Assembly (NCBI RefSeq): GCF_000003815.2
Contig: NC_049991.1
Coordinates: 21,148,148-21,196,654, forward strand
Direction of reading: 5' to 3'
Length of the DNA stretch: 48,507 bases
Source: Branchiostoma floridae
Lineage: Eukaryota > Chordata > Leptocardii > Amphioxiformes > Branchiostomatidae
The position numbers and the translations under genes were made by a program. Below, piece by piece: positions 10,501 to 18,530 of the stretch. Every line of letters starts with the position of its first letter. Position 1 is the stretch's first letter. The notes beneath the pieces were generated by a model, which saw nothing but the letters and a program-made list of their open reading frames with translations, made no database searches and was not told the origin of the DNA.

Positions 10501-12533
10501 CAATGTTGTTGTTTTTTCAGCTCCATCAGCAAGTCATTCTCCACATTGTTCCAAATGTCTCTTGGAAACTTCTACTACTACCAACTACGGGAGGCAGCCC
10601 CCATCCTCGGCCCTATCTACTTCTTCGCGTTCATTTGCATCATCTTCCTGCTGCTGATGAACTTTGCCATGGCGATCATCGACAGCGCACTTCCCGATGT
10701 GCGGAACCACGACATGCCTGAAGAGGACCGGTACTTCATCCAGGGGTTGTGGGAACGCTTCACGGCCTTCTTCGGCTTCTGGAAAGCACCAGCCGCAGGT
10801 AGCGAGGTGTTTCACAGTGCATGACGGAGAAAGATTATCATCGTTTTGTTTTTGCCTTTATTGCAGATGGCTACCAAGATGCTTGATCACTGCATGGTTG
10901 CACTATATCGCAAGCTCTTTTTACTTGCGTAGACTACGCCGTAGTTTTGTTTCACAGTTTGTTCGAAGGTTAATTCTGTCTGTAGCACCAACCTCCGTAA
11001 GTCAATTTGCTTCCTCTGCCGCTAGCATTGTTGTCATTAGTTCATCTTATTCTAGATAACTTACTTACTTTACTTAGTTATTCAAGATAAAGATGAGCAA
11101 AACTTACAAAATCATTTACATCGGCTCAGATGACGACGCAATGGACAATCTACATGACAGTCTGATCGATGTAGAGATAAAAGTGGAGAAACTGTGGCTG
11201 AAGAGACAGTCGCTTTTCAACCTCAAGTTAGTACAATATCTTACATGAAATTCTACTTGAGCATGACACCCTTAAAGATGCATGGAGTGATCTTCTGGAA
11301 CCGTGACTGTAACTAGAAAAAGCCTCAAAACGTCATGCTGATAATTGTTAGCGATACAAATAAAACGAAAGGTTCTAAGAAAAACTCATTGCGATTATAT
11401 TTGACAGTTTGAACACTCCATCTCTGACATTTTGAAACTTCTATCTTCACAGTATGCAGGAAAAGGACCTCCCGGCAGAGCCTGAGTTTGTGCCGACTGT
11501 CAGAGATGTTCCAGATGCTGCAGCAGTGGAACGTGATGCTCGCCACCGCATCATCAAGGTCCGCCCTGCCTCCTCAAACAACTGCGCAGACAGCGGCAAC
11601 AGTCAAGCTACACGCTCCGTCAGCAAGGCGCAAGTGGAGGTGACATCCAGGTCCCAGACAGGGGAGGAGGACACCCCAGAAAGCCAACAAACCAGCCAAG
11701 TCAGAAAAATAAAGTCTGTCCTATCCAAAGGCGGCAAAAGTGACAAGACGTCAACCAGGAGAGTCCGTTTTGCTCATGTGGTTCTTGTTCGTCACACCGA
11801 ACAACGCAAGGTGGAGTGGCCAAGTGTCAAGTTGAGCGCTCATGACAAGATGGCTCTGACATTTGGCGAGATGCTGACAGACAACCACATCCAGGCTGCC
11901 CAGATGCTGCTTCGCCGCCAGTACCCGGCACTCCAAGGGCTGGAGGCGCCTGCAGTTGGTCACTGTGAGGACGGATTTGCCAAGATGACAGGAAATGGGC
12001 TACAAATCCACCACAACGGCAGCCAGCACTGGGTCCTATCATCTTGTGCAGGCGGACAGGTGCGCCTGTATGACAGCCTCGGCGTCGCCATGACTCCATC
12101 TCTGCAGATTCAGCTTTACCAGTCGTATGCCGCGTTTGCTGACCAAGCAAGGAACGTCCTGACCGTCATCTTCCCGGACGTGCAGCGTCAGAAAAACGTC
12201 TTTGATTGTGGTCTGTTCATCGCCTGGGCAGTGGACATCGTAGAGGGGCAAGACGTGAGCAGGGTTGTGTACAACGACAGGAAGATGAGGAGCCATTTGG
12301 AGACGTGCTTCAAACAGGGGAAACTCACACCGTTTCCACGTCAAAACGGTCGCAGAGAGGTCGCCCAAACCAAGGCACAGCAAATCTCGTTGGTCTGCCA
12401 CTGCCAGCAGGGGGAGCGTCTGGGAAAGATGCAGAATTGCAAGGCATGCCGGAGGATCTTTCACGTCAACTGCCTGCCAGTCAGCCATCTCAGTGATGGG
12501 AAATGGGCATGTTGTTGCAACTGCGGTGTGTAA
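3..12533 (+). CDS. Polycystin-1-family receptor/channel protein, 5'-partial, 20 exons visible
   Basis: Exons, all with GT-AG borders and matching phases: 3-58, 222-348, 869-959, 1381-1538, 2032-2274, 2518-3004, 3516-3664, 4350-4574, 4882-5046, (gap), 5312-5472, 5588-5766, 5932-6422, 6808-6940, 7191-7432, 7818-7992, 8302-8979, 9178-9430, 10521-10798, 11130-11226, 11453-12533. They give about 1,822 residues. Domain order is GAIN/GPS, TM1, PLAT, TM2-TM6, a large extracellular TOP (polycystin) domain, TM7-TM11 with a pore loop, and a short coiled coil. That is the 11-span polycystin-1 architecture; the N-terminal ectodomain lies to the left of the window. By family, such proteins are plasma- or ciliary-membrane receptors that often pair with a PKD2-type subunit. 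The last exon adds an unrelated protease/zinc-finger region, so the gene may instead end near 11226. The PKD1L subtype cannot be assigned. Very sure of the family, less sure of the 3' end. Confidence 0.88.
1190..1405 (+). repeat. Threefold tandem copy of a 3' splice site plus exon start (polycystin intron 3/exon 4)
   Basis: Three copies of a 67-70 bp unit. Each holds a pyrimidine tract, a CAG acceptor (ends 1243, 1313 and 1380) and the first 25 or so exon bases (tctggtagagtccgytggtt). Only the last copy continues into the open exon 1381-1538. With the phase-1 input from exon 3, use of the first decoy gives a stop after 13 codons, and the second shifts the frame into the true exon. Confidence 0.85.
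4882..5766 (+). CDS. Polycystin exons 9-11: PLAT/LH2 domain
   Basis: The fold begins with YRLIIWTGAARHAGTESTVA, the usual PLAT opening (tyrosine, TG, then G-T-x-S). It continues through LQLMHDNNREGSRASWHV and YFFCGEWLAADRGDG, matching the conserved core of an aromatic-rich strand followed by F/Y-C-x-x-W-L. In polycystins this cytoplasmic beta-sandwich sits between TM1 and TM2 and binds lipids and partner proteins. Exon 9 ends in phase 0 and exon 10 starts in phase 0, so they can join directly, but a 100-N gap lies between them and could hide a small exon. Confidence 0.85.
5173..5272. other. Assembly gap, 100 N
   Basis: Exactly 100 N, the usual placeholder for a gap of unknown length, inside the intron between polycystin exons 9 and 10. 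The bases just after it (gaccctgatcttcag) nearly repeat the inside of exon 10 (gactctgatcttcag, near 5334). A local duplication probably reaches into the gap and may have caused it. Confidence 0.95.
5932..7432 (+). CDS. Polycystin exons 12-14: TM2-TM6
   Basis: Residues about 640-969. Exon 12 opens with FTRSQRLGCCLSLLFMSM, very close to the conserved start of TM2 in polycystin-1 proteins. TM3 (SLTCLPVIGAIVLLFQYS), a charged cytoplasmic loop rich in Asp, Glu, Arg and Gln, TM4 (VLVVLSALGSAVFTVLYSLY), TM5 (spanning the 6422/6808 junction) and TM6 (WDIAWFCCFLLLVLSIVNEY) follow. A basic, Arg/Met-rich linker (MRRKMERLSMRSL...RQRRDRR) precedes TM6, as expected for a cytoplasmic loop. Confidence 0.88.
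7818..10798 (+). CDS. Polycystin exons 15-18: TOP domain and TRP-like pore
   Basis: The extracellular TOP (polycystin) domain spans exons 15 and 16, with typical blocks such as YGVTTHYWGDGF, WIDKRTRVIFLEAMVYNGN and VVFEFSETAG. TM7 (YIYVLMEIIYVIILLYTLW), TM8 (IVEIFNFFLAFTVIALYG), a basic S4-like TM9 (MMKLLRLLRFNPFLAKL), TM10, a pore helix (FSTLFQMSLGNF) and TM11 (IYFFAFICIIFLLLMNFAM) follow. The usual filter LGD is LGN here. The intron between exons 17 and 18 carries a piggyBac-like insertion. The TRP/PKD channel fold is certain; ion selectivity is unknown. Confidence 0.88.
9528..10483. mobile_element. piggyBac-like non-autonomous TIR element with TTAA target duplication
   Basis: A 948-bp element (9532-10479) lies between two TTAA tetramers (9528-9531 and 10480-10483). 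The termini are perfect inverted repeats starting CCCTCATCCGACCG. TTAA duplication plus CCC-starting ends is the signature of piggyBac transposons. A palindromic motif, ggggtcatttttgacccc, lies near each end (about 9576 and 10268, with its complement at about 10445). The interior is AT-rich and encodes no recognisable transposase, so it depends on enzyme from elsewhere. It sits in a polycystin intron. Confidence 0.85.
10867..10886 (+). other. Possible alternative terminal coding segment of the polycystin gene
   Basis: A strong acceptor (pyrimidine tract then TTGCAG, ending 10866) is phase-compatible with exon 18. It would add DGYQDA followed by a stop at 10884-10886. Its pyrimidine tract is better than that of the acceptor at 11129. 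If used, it makes a shorter isoform lacking the coiled coil and the Ulp1/PHD exon. Confidence 0.3.
11130..11226 (+). CDS. Polycystin exon 19: C-terminal coiled-coil segment
   Basis: Encodes DDAMDNLHDSLIDVEIKVEKLW and following residues, a heptad-like acidic helix similar in position to the C-terminal coiled coils of polycystins, which mediate subunit assembly. It enters in phase 1 from exon 18 and leaves in phase 2 at donor CAA|GTTAGT. The acceptor at 11129 has a weak pyrimidine tract. Confidence 0.6.
11453..12533 (+). CDS. Ulp1 (C48)-like cysteine protease with PHD-like zinc finger; 3' exon of the polycystin gene or a separate single-exon gene
   Basis: One uninterrupted 359-codon frame from ATG 11454. 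Counted from that Met, residues 1-130 are low-complexity and charged, and 140-296 form a Ulp1/SENP-type protease domain with His192 (in SQHW), Asp207 (in LYDS), Gln244 (in DVQRQ) and Cys252 (in FDCG). Residues 315-357 form a PHD-like C4HC3 finger (C315, C317, C329, C332, H337, C340, then a CxCxxC-type cluster). Such Ulp1/PHD ORFs are known from transposon-related and lineage-expanded genes; the true substrate is unknown. The acceptor CTTCACAG at 11452 joins exon 19 in phase, giving a polycystin fusion, but the Met directly after it also allows an independent start. The stop overlaps a polyadenylation signal. Confidence 0.75.
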
Positions 12534-12564
12534 ATAAAAACAGTCAATACTGCAGCGCAATAAA
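12533..12564 (+). promoter_or_regulatory. Polyadenylation signals after the Ulp1/PHD ORF
   Basis: Two AATAAA hexamers, at 12533-12538 (overlapping the TAA stop) and 12559-12564. They mark the probable 3' end of the transcript. Confidence 0.5.
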
Positions 12565-13009
12565 GGACTGCACTGAATAGGAATTATCGAGGACAACCGT
12601 TTGGTCTCCTTATGGAAGTAAAGGAACAAAAGCACTCGGATGGAGACAGGGAGTGATCATCTTTGGAGTCTTGACACAACGTTAAACTGATCCCACCTCC
12701 ATTACTGATCATTTTTTGTGTTTTCGTGCGTGTAATATCAGCAATCAGCAATTTAGTCTAGGATCTAGGATGTAAATACTTCTGTTATCAGTAAATGGAC
12801 AGGTTTGAAAAGACTTTAAGTACAGTTATCTCATTTAATAGGTACCAAATGTACTCTTATTACTATATAATATTGAATAATGTGTTATGTCTTGATCTAT
12901 ATATGATATGAAATATTTTAAACAACAATAACTTTCAAGACTTGGTGTAATAGATTACCAAGTTCGATTTTTGACTGCCTAGAATGGCAGTTATGCTTCA
13001 CAAAAAAGC
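12565..13009 (+). other. 3' UTR or downstream flank of the Ulp1/PHD ORF
   Basis: No coding potential seen. The sequence is AT-rich. Its last part (about 12780-13005) is related to 13570-13700 and to blocks at 17.2-18.1 kb, so it belongs to the same repeat family that forms the downstream array. Confidence 0.5.
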
Positions 13010-13700
13010 TATCTCCATCGCCCGGGCAGTGGACTTCGCAGAGGGACAAGACGTGAGCAGGGTTGTGTATGACGACAGGGAGATGGGGAGACATTTGGAG
13101 ACGTGTTTCGAACAAGGGAAACTCACACCGTTTGACCAACCGCAGGAAGAAAGTCGTTTCAACCAAGGCACAACAAATCCCAGTGGTCTGCAAATGAGGA
13201 AGGCGTCTGGAAAGGATGGAGAGGTGCAAAGCATTCCGGAGGATTTTTCACGTCAGCTGCCTGCCGGTCAGCCCTCCTTGTGATGGAACATGGCCATGGG
13301 CACGTGGTGACTGCGCTGTGTGAAAGACATTCTTCACAACAGCGTTAACAGGACTGTGTTGATTAACGTCGAGGATGTTCTGCAGACCGAAAACACTCGA
13401 GGGTGTTTGTTCTCCTAATGGACGAAAATTAGGAAAAACAACGTAGGAGGAAAATACGGTTGGGTCATCTCTGGAGTCAAGACATAATGTTGATCTGATC
13501 TCACCACTGACCATTTGTTTGTGTAACTTGTGTGTAATATTTAATTTAGTCTAGATGGTGCCTATTTTTGTCATCAGTAAATTTGCTGGTTTGAGAAGGC
13601 TTTGTAAAGTACATTGTAGGTGCTGAGTTTCAGGACTTGGTGGTTAAATTGCGATGTTAGATTTTTGACTGCCTAAAATGGTACACATGTACTTATGTCT
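13010..13700 (+). pseudogene. Decayed tandem copy of the Ulp1/PHD 3' end and its UTR
   Basis: 13010-13321 matches 12220-12531: VDFAEGQDVSRVVYDDREM and HLETCFEQGKLTPF are still readable, but indels shift the frame before the zinc finger. The following 380 bases match the original's 3' UTR. The catalytic Cys and all upstream parts are missing, so it cannot be functional. It starts inside the UTR of the first copy, a head-to-tail duplication of roughly 0.8 kb. Confidence 0.85.
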
Positions 13701-13771
13701 GACAAATTATTATGTCACTTCGTCACTTGATAAGATGTTGGTCAGGTAGACAAACTACTGCTTGTAAATAT

Positions 13772-16240
13772 TGCGTGAGACTTTAACAACCTACCCCTCC
13801 AACCTCTGAGAACAAGCCACCCGGAGCTGAGACAGGTTGTGACCGGGCCCACACGTGCTGACGCCACGCTGGACTTGATCCTAACAAACGTCCACACCCA
13901 CTACCACGTGCCTGACATCGCAGCTCCGCTGGGTACAAGTGATCACAACTGCGTCATCTGGAAGTCAAAGTCTTCTGATCAACTTCGCGGTCAGCCGTCC
14001 AAGATGAAACGTCGCCTGATCACTCAAGACAGGAAAGAAGCTCTTGGTTTGTGCATGGCACTCACGGACTGGTCTGAAGTGTACAGTGCAGAGACGGTGG
14101 ATGAGAAAGTTGCCACTTTCAACAACATCGTGCATACTATGATGGACACTTGTGTACCTCTCAGGTCGAGCAGAATTCGCAACGTCGACAAGCCGTGGAT
14201 GACTGAGACAATCAAGGCAGCAGTCAGAGAGAGACAATCAGCGTTTCAGAAGTATGGAAAAACTGATGGCAGGTGGAAAAAGCTGCGAAATCACATCCAA
14301 TGTCTTATACGAACGCAGAAGGAAAAGCACTATGACAGGTGCATAGCAACGTTAAAGAAGACACACCCCAGAGACTGGTGGCGTTTTGTGAATACTCAGC
14401 TGGGACGTACTCAAAGGTCAAAAGGGAAAACCACCTGGACTGATGTCTCAGATAACCAAGTAGCGGACTTACTGAATGACTACTTTGCAGAGGCCTGGTC
14501 GGACAGCAGCACCTACACCCTGTTCCCTCTCCTCGCTGGCTCTGACGAACTATGCAGCATAGGCCAAGTGAAAGTCAACCTGAAACACCTGCAACACGGA
14601 AAGGCGTGCGGACCGGACAACATTCCCAACTGGGTCCTGAGCCTGTACTGCGAGGATTTAGCTCCTGTCGTCAGCCACTTGATGAACTTTTCCTACAACG
14701 CTGGCATCATGCCGTCTGGCTGGAAAATGGCAAATGTCTGCCCTATCCCCAAAACGGCTGTCCCCACCAGCAAGAAAGATTGGAGACCGATTTCTCTCAT
14801 CTCTTCACTAGGGAAAGTTCACGAACGACTTGTACTGGACAAGTTCTTGCCCATTATGCAACCCTGGATCAAGGACCAATATGCCTATATGCCCAAATGT
14901 TCTACAACACTCGCACTCGTCAAAGCCTATCAGACCTGGCTGTCAAACCTGGACAACAGTAACACATCCATGGTTCGCGTGCTGTTGGCAGACATGTCGA
15001 AAGCGTTCGACAGACTGGATCACGGAATCCTTCTTCAACTCCTGGCAGTCCGTGGCACTCCACCAAAGATGTTGGCCTGGATTCACAGCTACCTAACAGG
15101 CAGAAAACAACGAGTAGTCGCCAATGATCGACACAGTAGTTGGCGTGACGTGTCATCCGGGGTACCGCAAGGGGGAGTTCTATCACCATATCTTTTCCTT
15201 GTTTACATGTCATCAAGAACAACCGTGTACGCAACAACAAACAACATCGGCTACGCAGATGACATCGGACTGTCTAGAAACATTCCCTGCAACGCTTCTA
15301 CAAGTGACACAACTATGCAAGAAGAAGCCACTCATCTGGACACTTGGGCTGACAAGAACAATATGATAATGAACGGTGATAAGTCCTATGAGCTACGGAT
15401 TTGCTTTTCAAGAAATGTTCCCGCTCCCCCTCCTCTCACCCTTGGAGGCAAGGAGGTCCCGGTTGTCGAATGTGCCACTTACCTTGGTTTTAAACTCCAC
15501 CGCAGCCTTGGCTGGGGCAGCCAAATCACTCACATGGCAAAGAAAGGGTCGACACGCCTCCACTTTCTCCGCATGCTCAAAAAAGGTGGAATGCCACAGG
15601 AGGACCTAGAAACAGTCTACACCACCCTTATAAGACCTGTTCTAGAGTATGCTAATGTCGTGTATGTTGGTTGCACCCTAGCAGAGAAACAAACACTAGA
15701 AGCAGTTCAGAGAAGGGCAGCAAAAATAATCAACAACAACAGTGTTCCAACAACCCCTCTCCCGAGCCTTCAGGAGAGACGAGAGTCAGCCGTGAAAACT
15801 CTCTTCAGTCAGATGCAGGACGCCAAACATCCGCTCCACTCCATGGTTCCTAGCACCAGATTACAGAAGACTGGACGAGCACTACGGAACCAAAACCACG
15901 TGACTGTGCCCAAATGCAGAACTCAAAGATTGCAAAAGTCGTTTCTGTATCAGTCGATAGAACTCCACAACCACGCCATGTAAATATTGTTTGACAATTG
16001 GACACCAGAACTTTCCAATGACATTGTATATACCGATCTATCTCTTTTAATGTATTCAATTTTTAAATGTGTATGGTAACATGAATTATGCTGTCTCGCA
16101 GACTCTTGACAATAATACGTAAAGTTTTGTGAATCAATCAGTTGTTAGTGGACACTTGAAGTCTGTGAATTTGTTGCATAATTCAGCCCGTTTTGGGGCT
16201 GCAAAGCACATCTTTTCTGAATAAAGTATTAAGTGTGCTT
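13772..16240 (+). mobile_element. 5'-truncated CR1/L2-like non-LTR retrotransposon
   Basis: The element is inserted into the Ulp1-UTR repeat. The 5' end is cut within the endonuclease domain (homology starts at DFNN, 13779), the usual result of incomplete reverse transcription. The 3' end has a small hairpin (cagcccgttttggggctg, about 16184) and AATAAA at about 16220, like CR1/L2 tails. No clear target-site duplication is seen. Confidence 0.8.
13779..15983 (+). CDS. Reverse transcriptase ORF of the LINE (endonuclease C-terminus plus RT)
   Basis: An open frame of about 734 codons; the first ATG is at 13839. It shows the last endonuclease motif (SDHNCVIW), then an RT domain with the finger block KACGPDNIPNWVL, motif A ADMSKAFDRLDH, motif B SGVPQGGVLSP and motif C GYADDIG, so the three catalytic aspartates are present. 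The C-terminus (KSFLYQSIELHN) matches the usual end of CR1/L2/Jockey-group polyproteins. No stops or frameshifts, so the insertion is young or selected, but the lost N-terminus makes it non-autonomous. Family assignment within the Jockey group is tentative. Confidence 0.85.
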   Translation, partial: DFNNLPLQPLRTSHPELRQVVTGPTRADATLDLILTNVHTHYHVPDIAAPLGTSDHNCVIWKSKSSDQLRGQPSKMKRRLITQDRKEALGLCMALTDWSEVYSAETVDEKVATFNNIVHTMMDTCVPLRSSRIRNVDKPWMTETIKAAVRERQSAFQKYGKTDGRWKKLRNHIQCLIRTQKEKHYDRCIATLKKTHPRDWWRFVNTQLGRTQRSKGKTTWTDVSDNQVADLLNDYFAEAWSDSSTYTLFPLLAGSDELCSIGQVKVNLKHLQHGKACGPDNIPNWVLSLYCEDLAPVVSHLMNFSYNAGIMPSGWKMANVCPIPKTAVPTSKKDWRPISLISSLGKVHERLVLDKFLPIMQPWIKDQYAYMPKCSTTLALVKAYQTWLSNLDNSNTSMVRVLLADMSKAFDRLDHGILLQLLAVRGTPPKMLAWIHSYLTGRKQRVVANDRHSSWRDVSSGVPQGGVLSPYLFLVYMSSRTTVYATTNNIGYADDIGLSRNIPCNASTSDTTMQEEATHLDTWADKNNMIMNGDKSYELRICFSRNVPAPPPLTLGGKEVPVVECATYLGFKLHRSLGWGSQITHMAKKGSTRLHFLRMLKKGGMPQEDLETVYTTLIRPVLEYANVVYVGCTLAEKQTLEAVQRRAAKIINNNSVPTTPLPSLQERRESAVKTLFSQMQDAKHPLHSMVPSTRLQKTGRALRNQNHVTVPKCRTQRLQKSFLYQSIELHNHAM

Positions 16241-16242
16241 AA

Positions 16243-16570
16243 TTGTGGGGTCATGTGGCATAACGGCAGGATGTTTGGTCCGAAACCTTGAGATTCCGGA
16301 TTCAAATCTGCTTATATGTCAATGATCTTTTGCCCTTGGGAAAGGCACTTTACGAAAATTTCCTGACTTTACTCAGGTGGAAATGAGTACCTAGCTTCGG
16401 TTAAGGCCGTCCCTTGGATAGGACGTTAAAATAATATCCCCGTGTTTGAGAAAAGCCACTCCTCGAGCACGTTAAAGAATCCGCAACTCTTATCAAAAAG
16501 AGCACGGGTCCTTCCCGGTGTGAGTGAAGACATACAGTCCAGTTTTTCTGGGTTGACATGTTGAAAAGGT
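16243..16570 (+). mobile_element. tRNA-derived SINE, copy 1
   Basis: Begins with a tRNA-like A box (tggcataacggc) and B box (ggattcaaatc), followed by a body block (gggaaaggcactttacgaaaatttcc ... gagtacctagcttcggtt ... gtttgagaaaagccactc ... ctcgagcacg). The same body recurs at 24590-24850 (reverse), 25995-26240 and 33605-33715 (reverse), so it is a dispersed family. It lies directly after the LINE tail. Confidence 0.75.
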
Positions 16571-16599
16571 GATAATAACCAGTTGTTTCAACCCTTCCA

Positions 16600-18530
16600 C
16601 AAATGTGGTAAATCTCACAGAGATAATTACATTCGCATGAATATTTGCAGAGCAGATGTATTTGGAATTAGTACAAAACTTGTAACATCTTCTTACAACA
16701 GACCAAAATAGACTGTTACTCCAAATTTTCTTCCAACAGTGACAGTTTTAAAGGTAAAGAACATACCTCCAAATTTTCCACGGCTATCAGCCCATCTTGT
16801 TCATGGAAAGTGACCAAGTCTCTGCCCCTCCCCCGCCTCCTTGCGGAATAGGGGTAGGTAGGACTTGGGCAGCTCCCAGCGCTCATAGTCCAAAAGAAAG
16901 ATTTAAATCATAAAAACACTTTATGCTACACTTAAAGTGGAGAGCTCAGAAGGAAAACAAGACCATTATATGTATTGTTTTCTGAATAGCATGTCAAAAA
17001 ACTCTAAACTTTTGACAAACGTTATCATGTATATGTAAGTATTGCATAATCTCAAGAACAAAGAAGTTGCAGTTCCATTTAAAAGATCGGTGGAAAAGGC
17101 ACAATTTAAAGTATCGCTTCTACTCATCTTACAGCTGTACGTACACGTACGCACTATTTTCATAATTGGCAACATATGTAAAAACTTTGCAAGGGGAAAG
17201 AAGCTTGAGAAGTGAGAAAAGAATCCTCTAGATTTGACTTCGTAAATATGCTGGTTTGGGAAGACCTTTGAAAGTACATTTACATTATCTTATAGATGGT
17301 AACTTTCAGGACAGGCTGTGTTGAATTATGAAGTATGGAGATTTTGACATCCTAAAATGGTAGTTGTGTTTGACAAAGAAATAAAATAACTTCTTGTATT
17401 GTATAGAATAAAATATACAGTGGCAGGTCTGACATTGAAAAGTAAATAATCAAGGTCAATGGAAATGGTACCCATTTAAAGTATCGTTTCTATTCATCTT
17501 ACACTTTAAAGTGGCATTTTCAGGCCATGTGTACATGTTTCATAATTGGTAGCATGTCATGAGAAAAAAAAGTTCCTCAAGATTTTGACTTCGTAAAGTG
17601 GAAGTTCTGACGTAGGAAATATTGGGGCAAGTCAAAAATCATTATACAATGCCATTTTCTTAATAATCATTAACTTTATGAAATTTTGGTCAGATACAAT
17701 AGATATTACCTGCGTGTGCTGGATTAAATTGCATGAAAGCTTGCTCAGTAGGCAAATAAAAATAACGGGGAAGTACAAAATTTGTAGCATCTAATAACAG
17801 GCCAAAAATTGTTCAAAATATCCAAGGAAAACGTTCCCATTTAAAGTCTCGTATCATTTTACGTAACACGTCAAAGTGGCATTGCTCCGATTGTAGAAAG
17901 AGGCCGTACGCGTTTTGCATTATTTTCATAATACCAATAAAATGTCAATAAACTTGTCTAAATATTCATCAAATGTTTAATCACAAATAGAAAATACTTT
18001 TGGAAAAACATTCCTCTAGATACAAATGTATACCATTGCCTGAAGTGGCAGTTATGGCTGTGCTTCACAAAGGAAAGTAAATAATGATTCACATGTCCAA
18101 AGACATTATAGAAGTTTCTTGATACGTCAAGAGTGTCACTATACTAAGTTTTGGTTAGTTCGACAAGTTACTGCTTTTACTGCATTCGCTTGATCAAATT
18201 GCATGAAAATATGTAGAGTAGGAATATAAAAAAATCAGCAACATACACAGAATTTGTAACATCATCTGATAACAGACCAAATTAAAGGAAGAGTTTCCAT
18301 TTAAAAACAAATTTCATGTTACACTTTAAAATGGCCTGCTTGGAATGAAAAGCAGGTCAGTTGAATTATCCATTATCAGGATAAGTAAGATGTCTAAATT
18401 TTTGACAAATGATGTTACATCAAAACTATCAAATCACGAAAAAAAATATCACAACGAAACGTAGCAAAAACTATCAAGTCACGAGATGAGAAAAATTCTT
18501 CTAGAAACTTCGGAATGATTTATTTTAAAT
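16600..18530 (+). repeat. Degenerate tandem array of about 0.37-0.46 kb units
   Basis: Recurring blocks: 'ccatttaaagtatcg..catcttacactttaaagtggc' near 17075, 17464, 17832 and 18290; 'tttgtaacatc..aacagaccaaa' near 16672, 17778 and 18243; 'ctggtttgrgaagrcttt..aaagtaca' near 13578 and 17245; 'ttgact..cctaaaatggcagtt' near 12968, 13660, 17337 and 18027. Order and spacing fit an old tandem array that spread from the Ulp1/PHD 3' UTR and was later split by the LINE. No coding potential. Confidence 0.65.
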
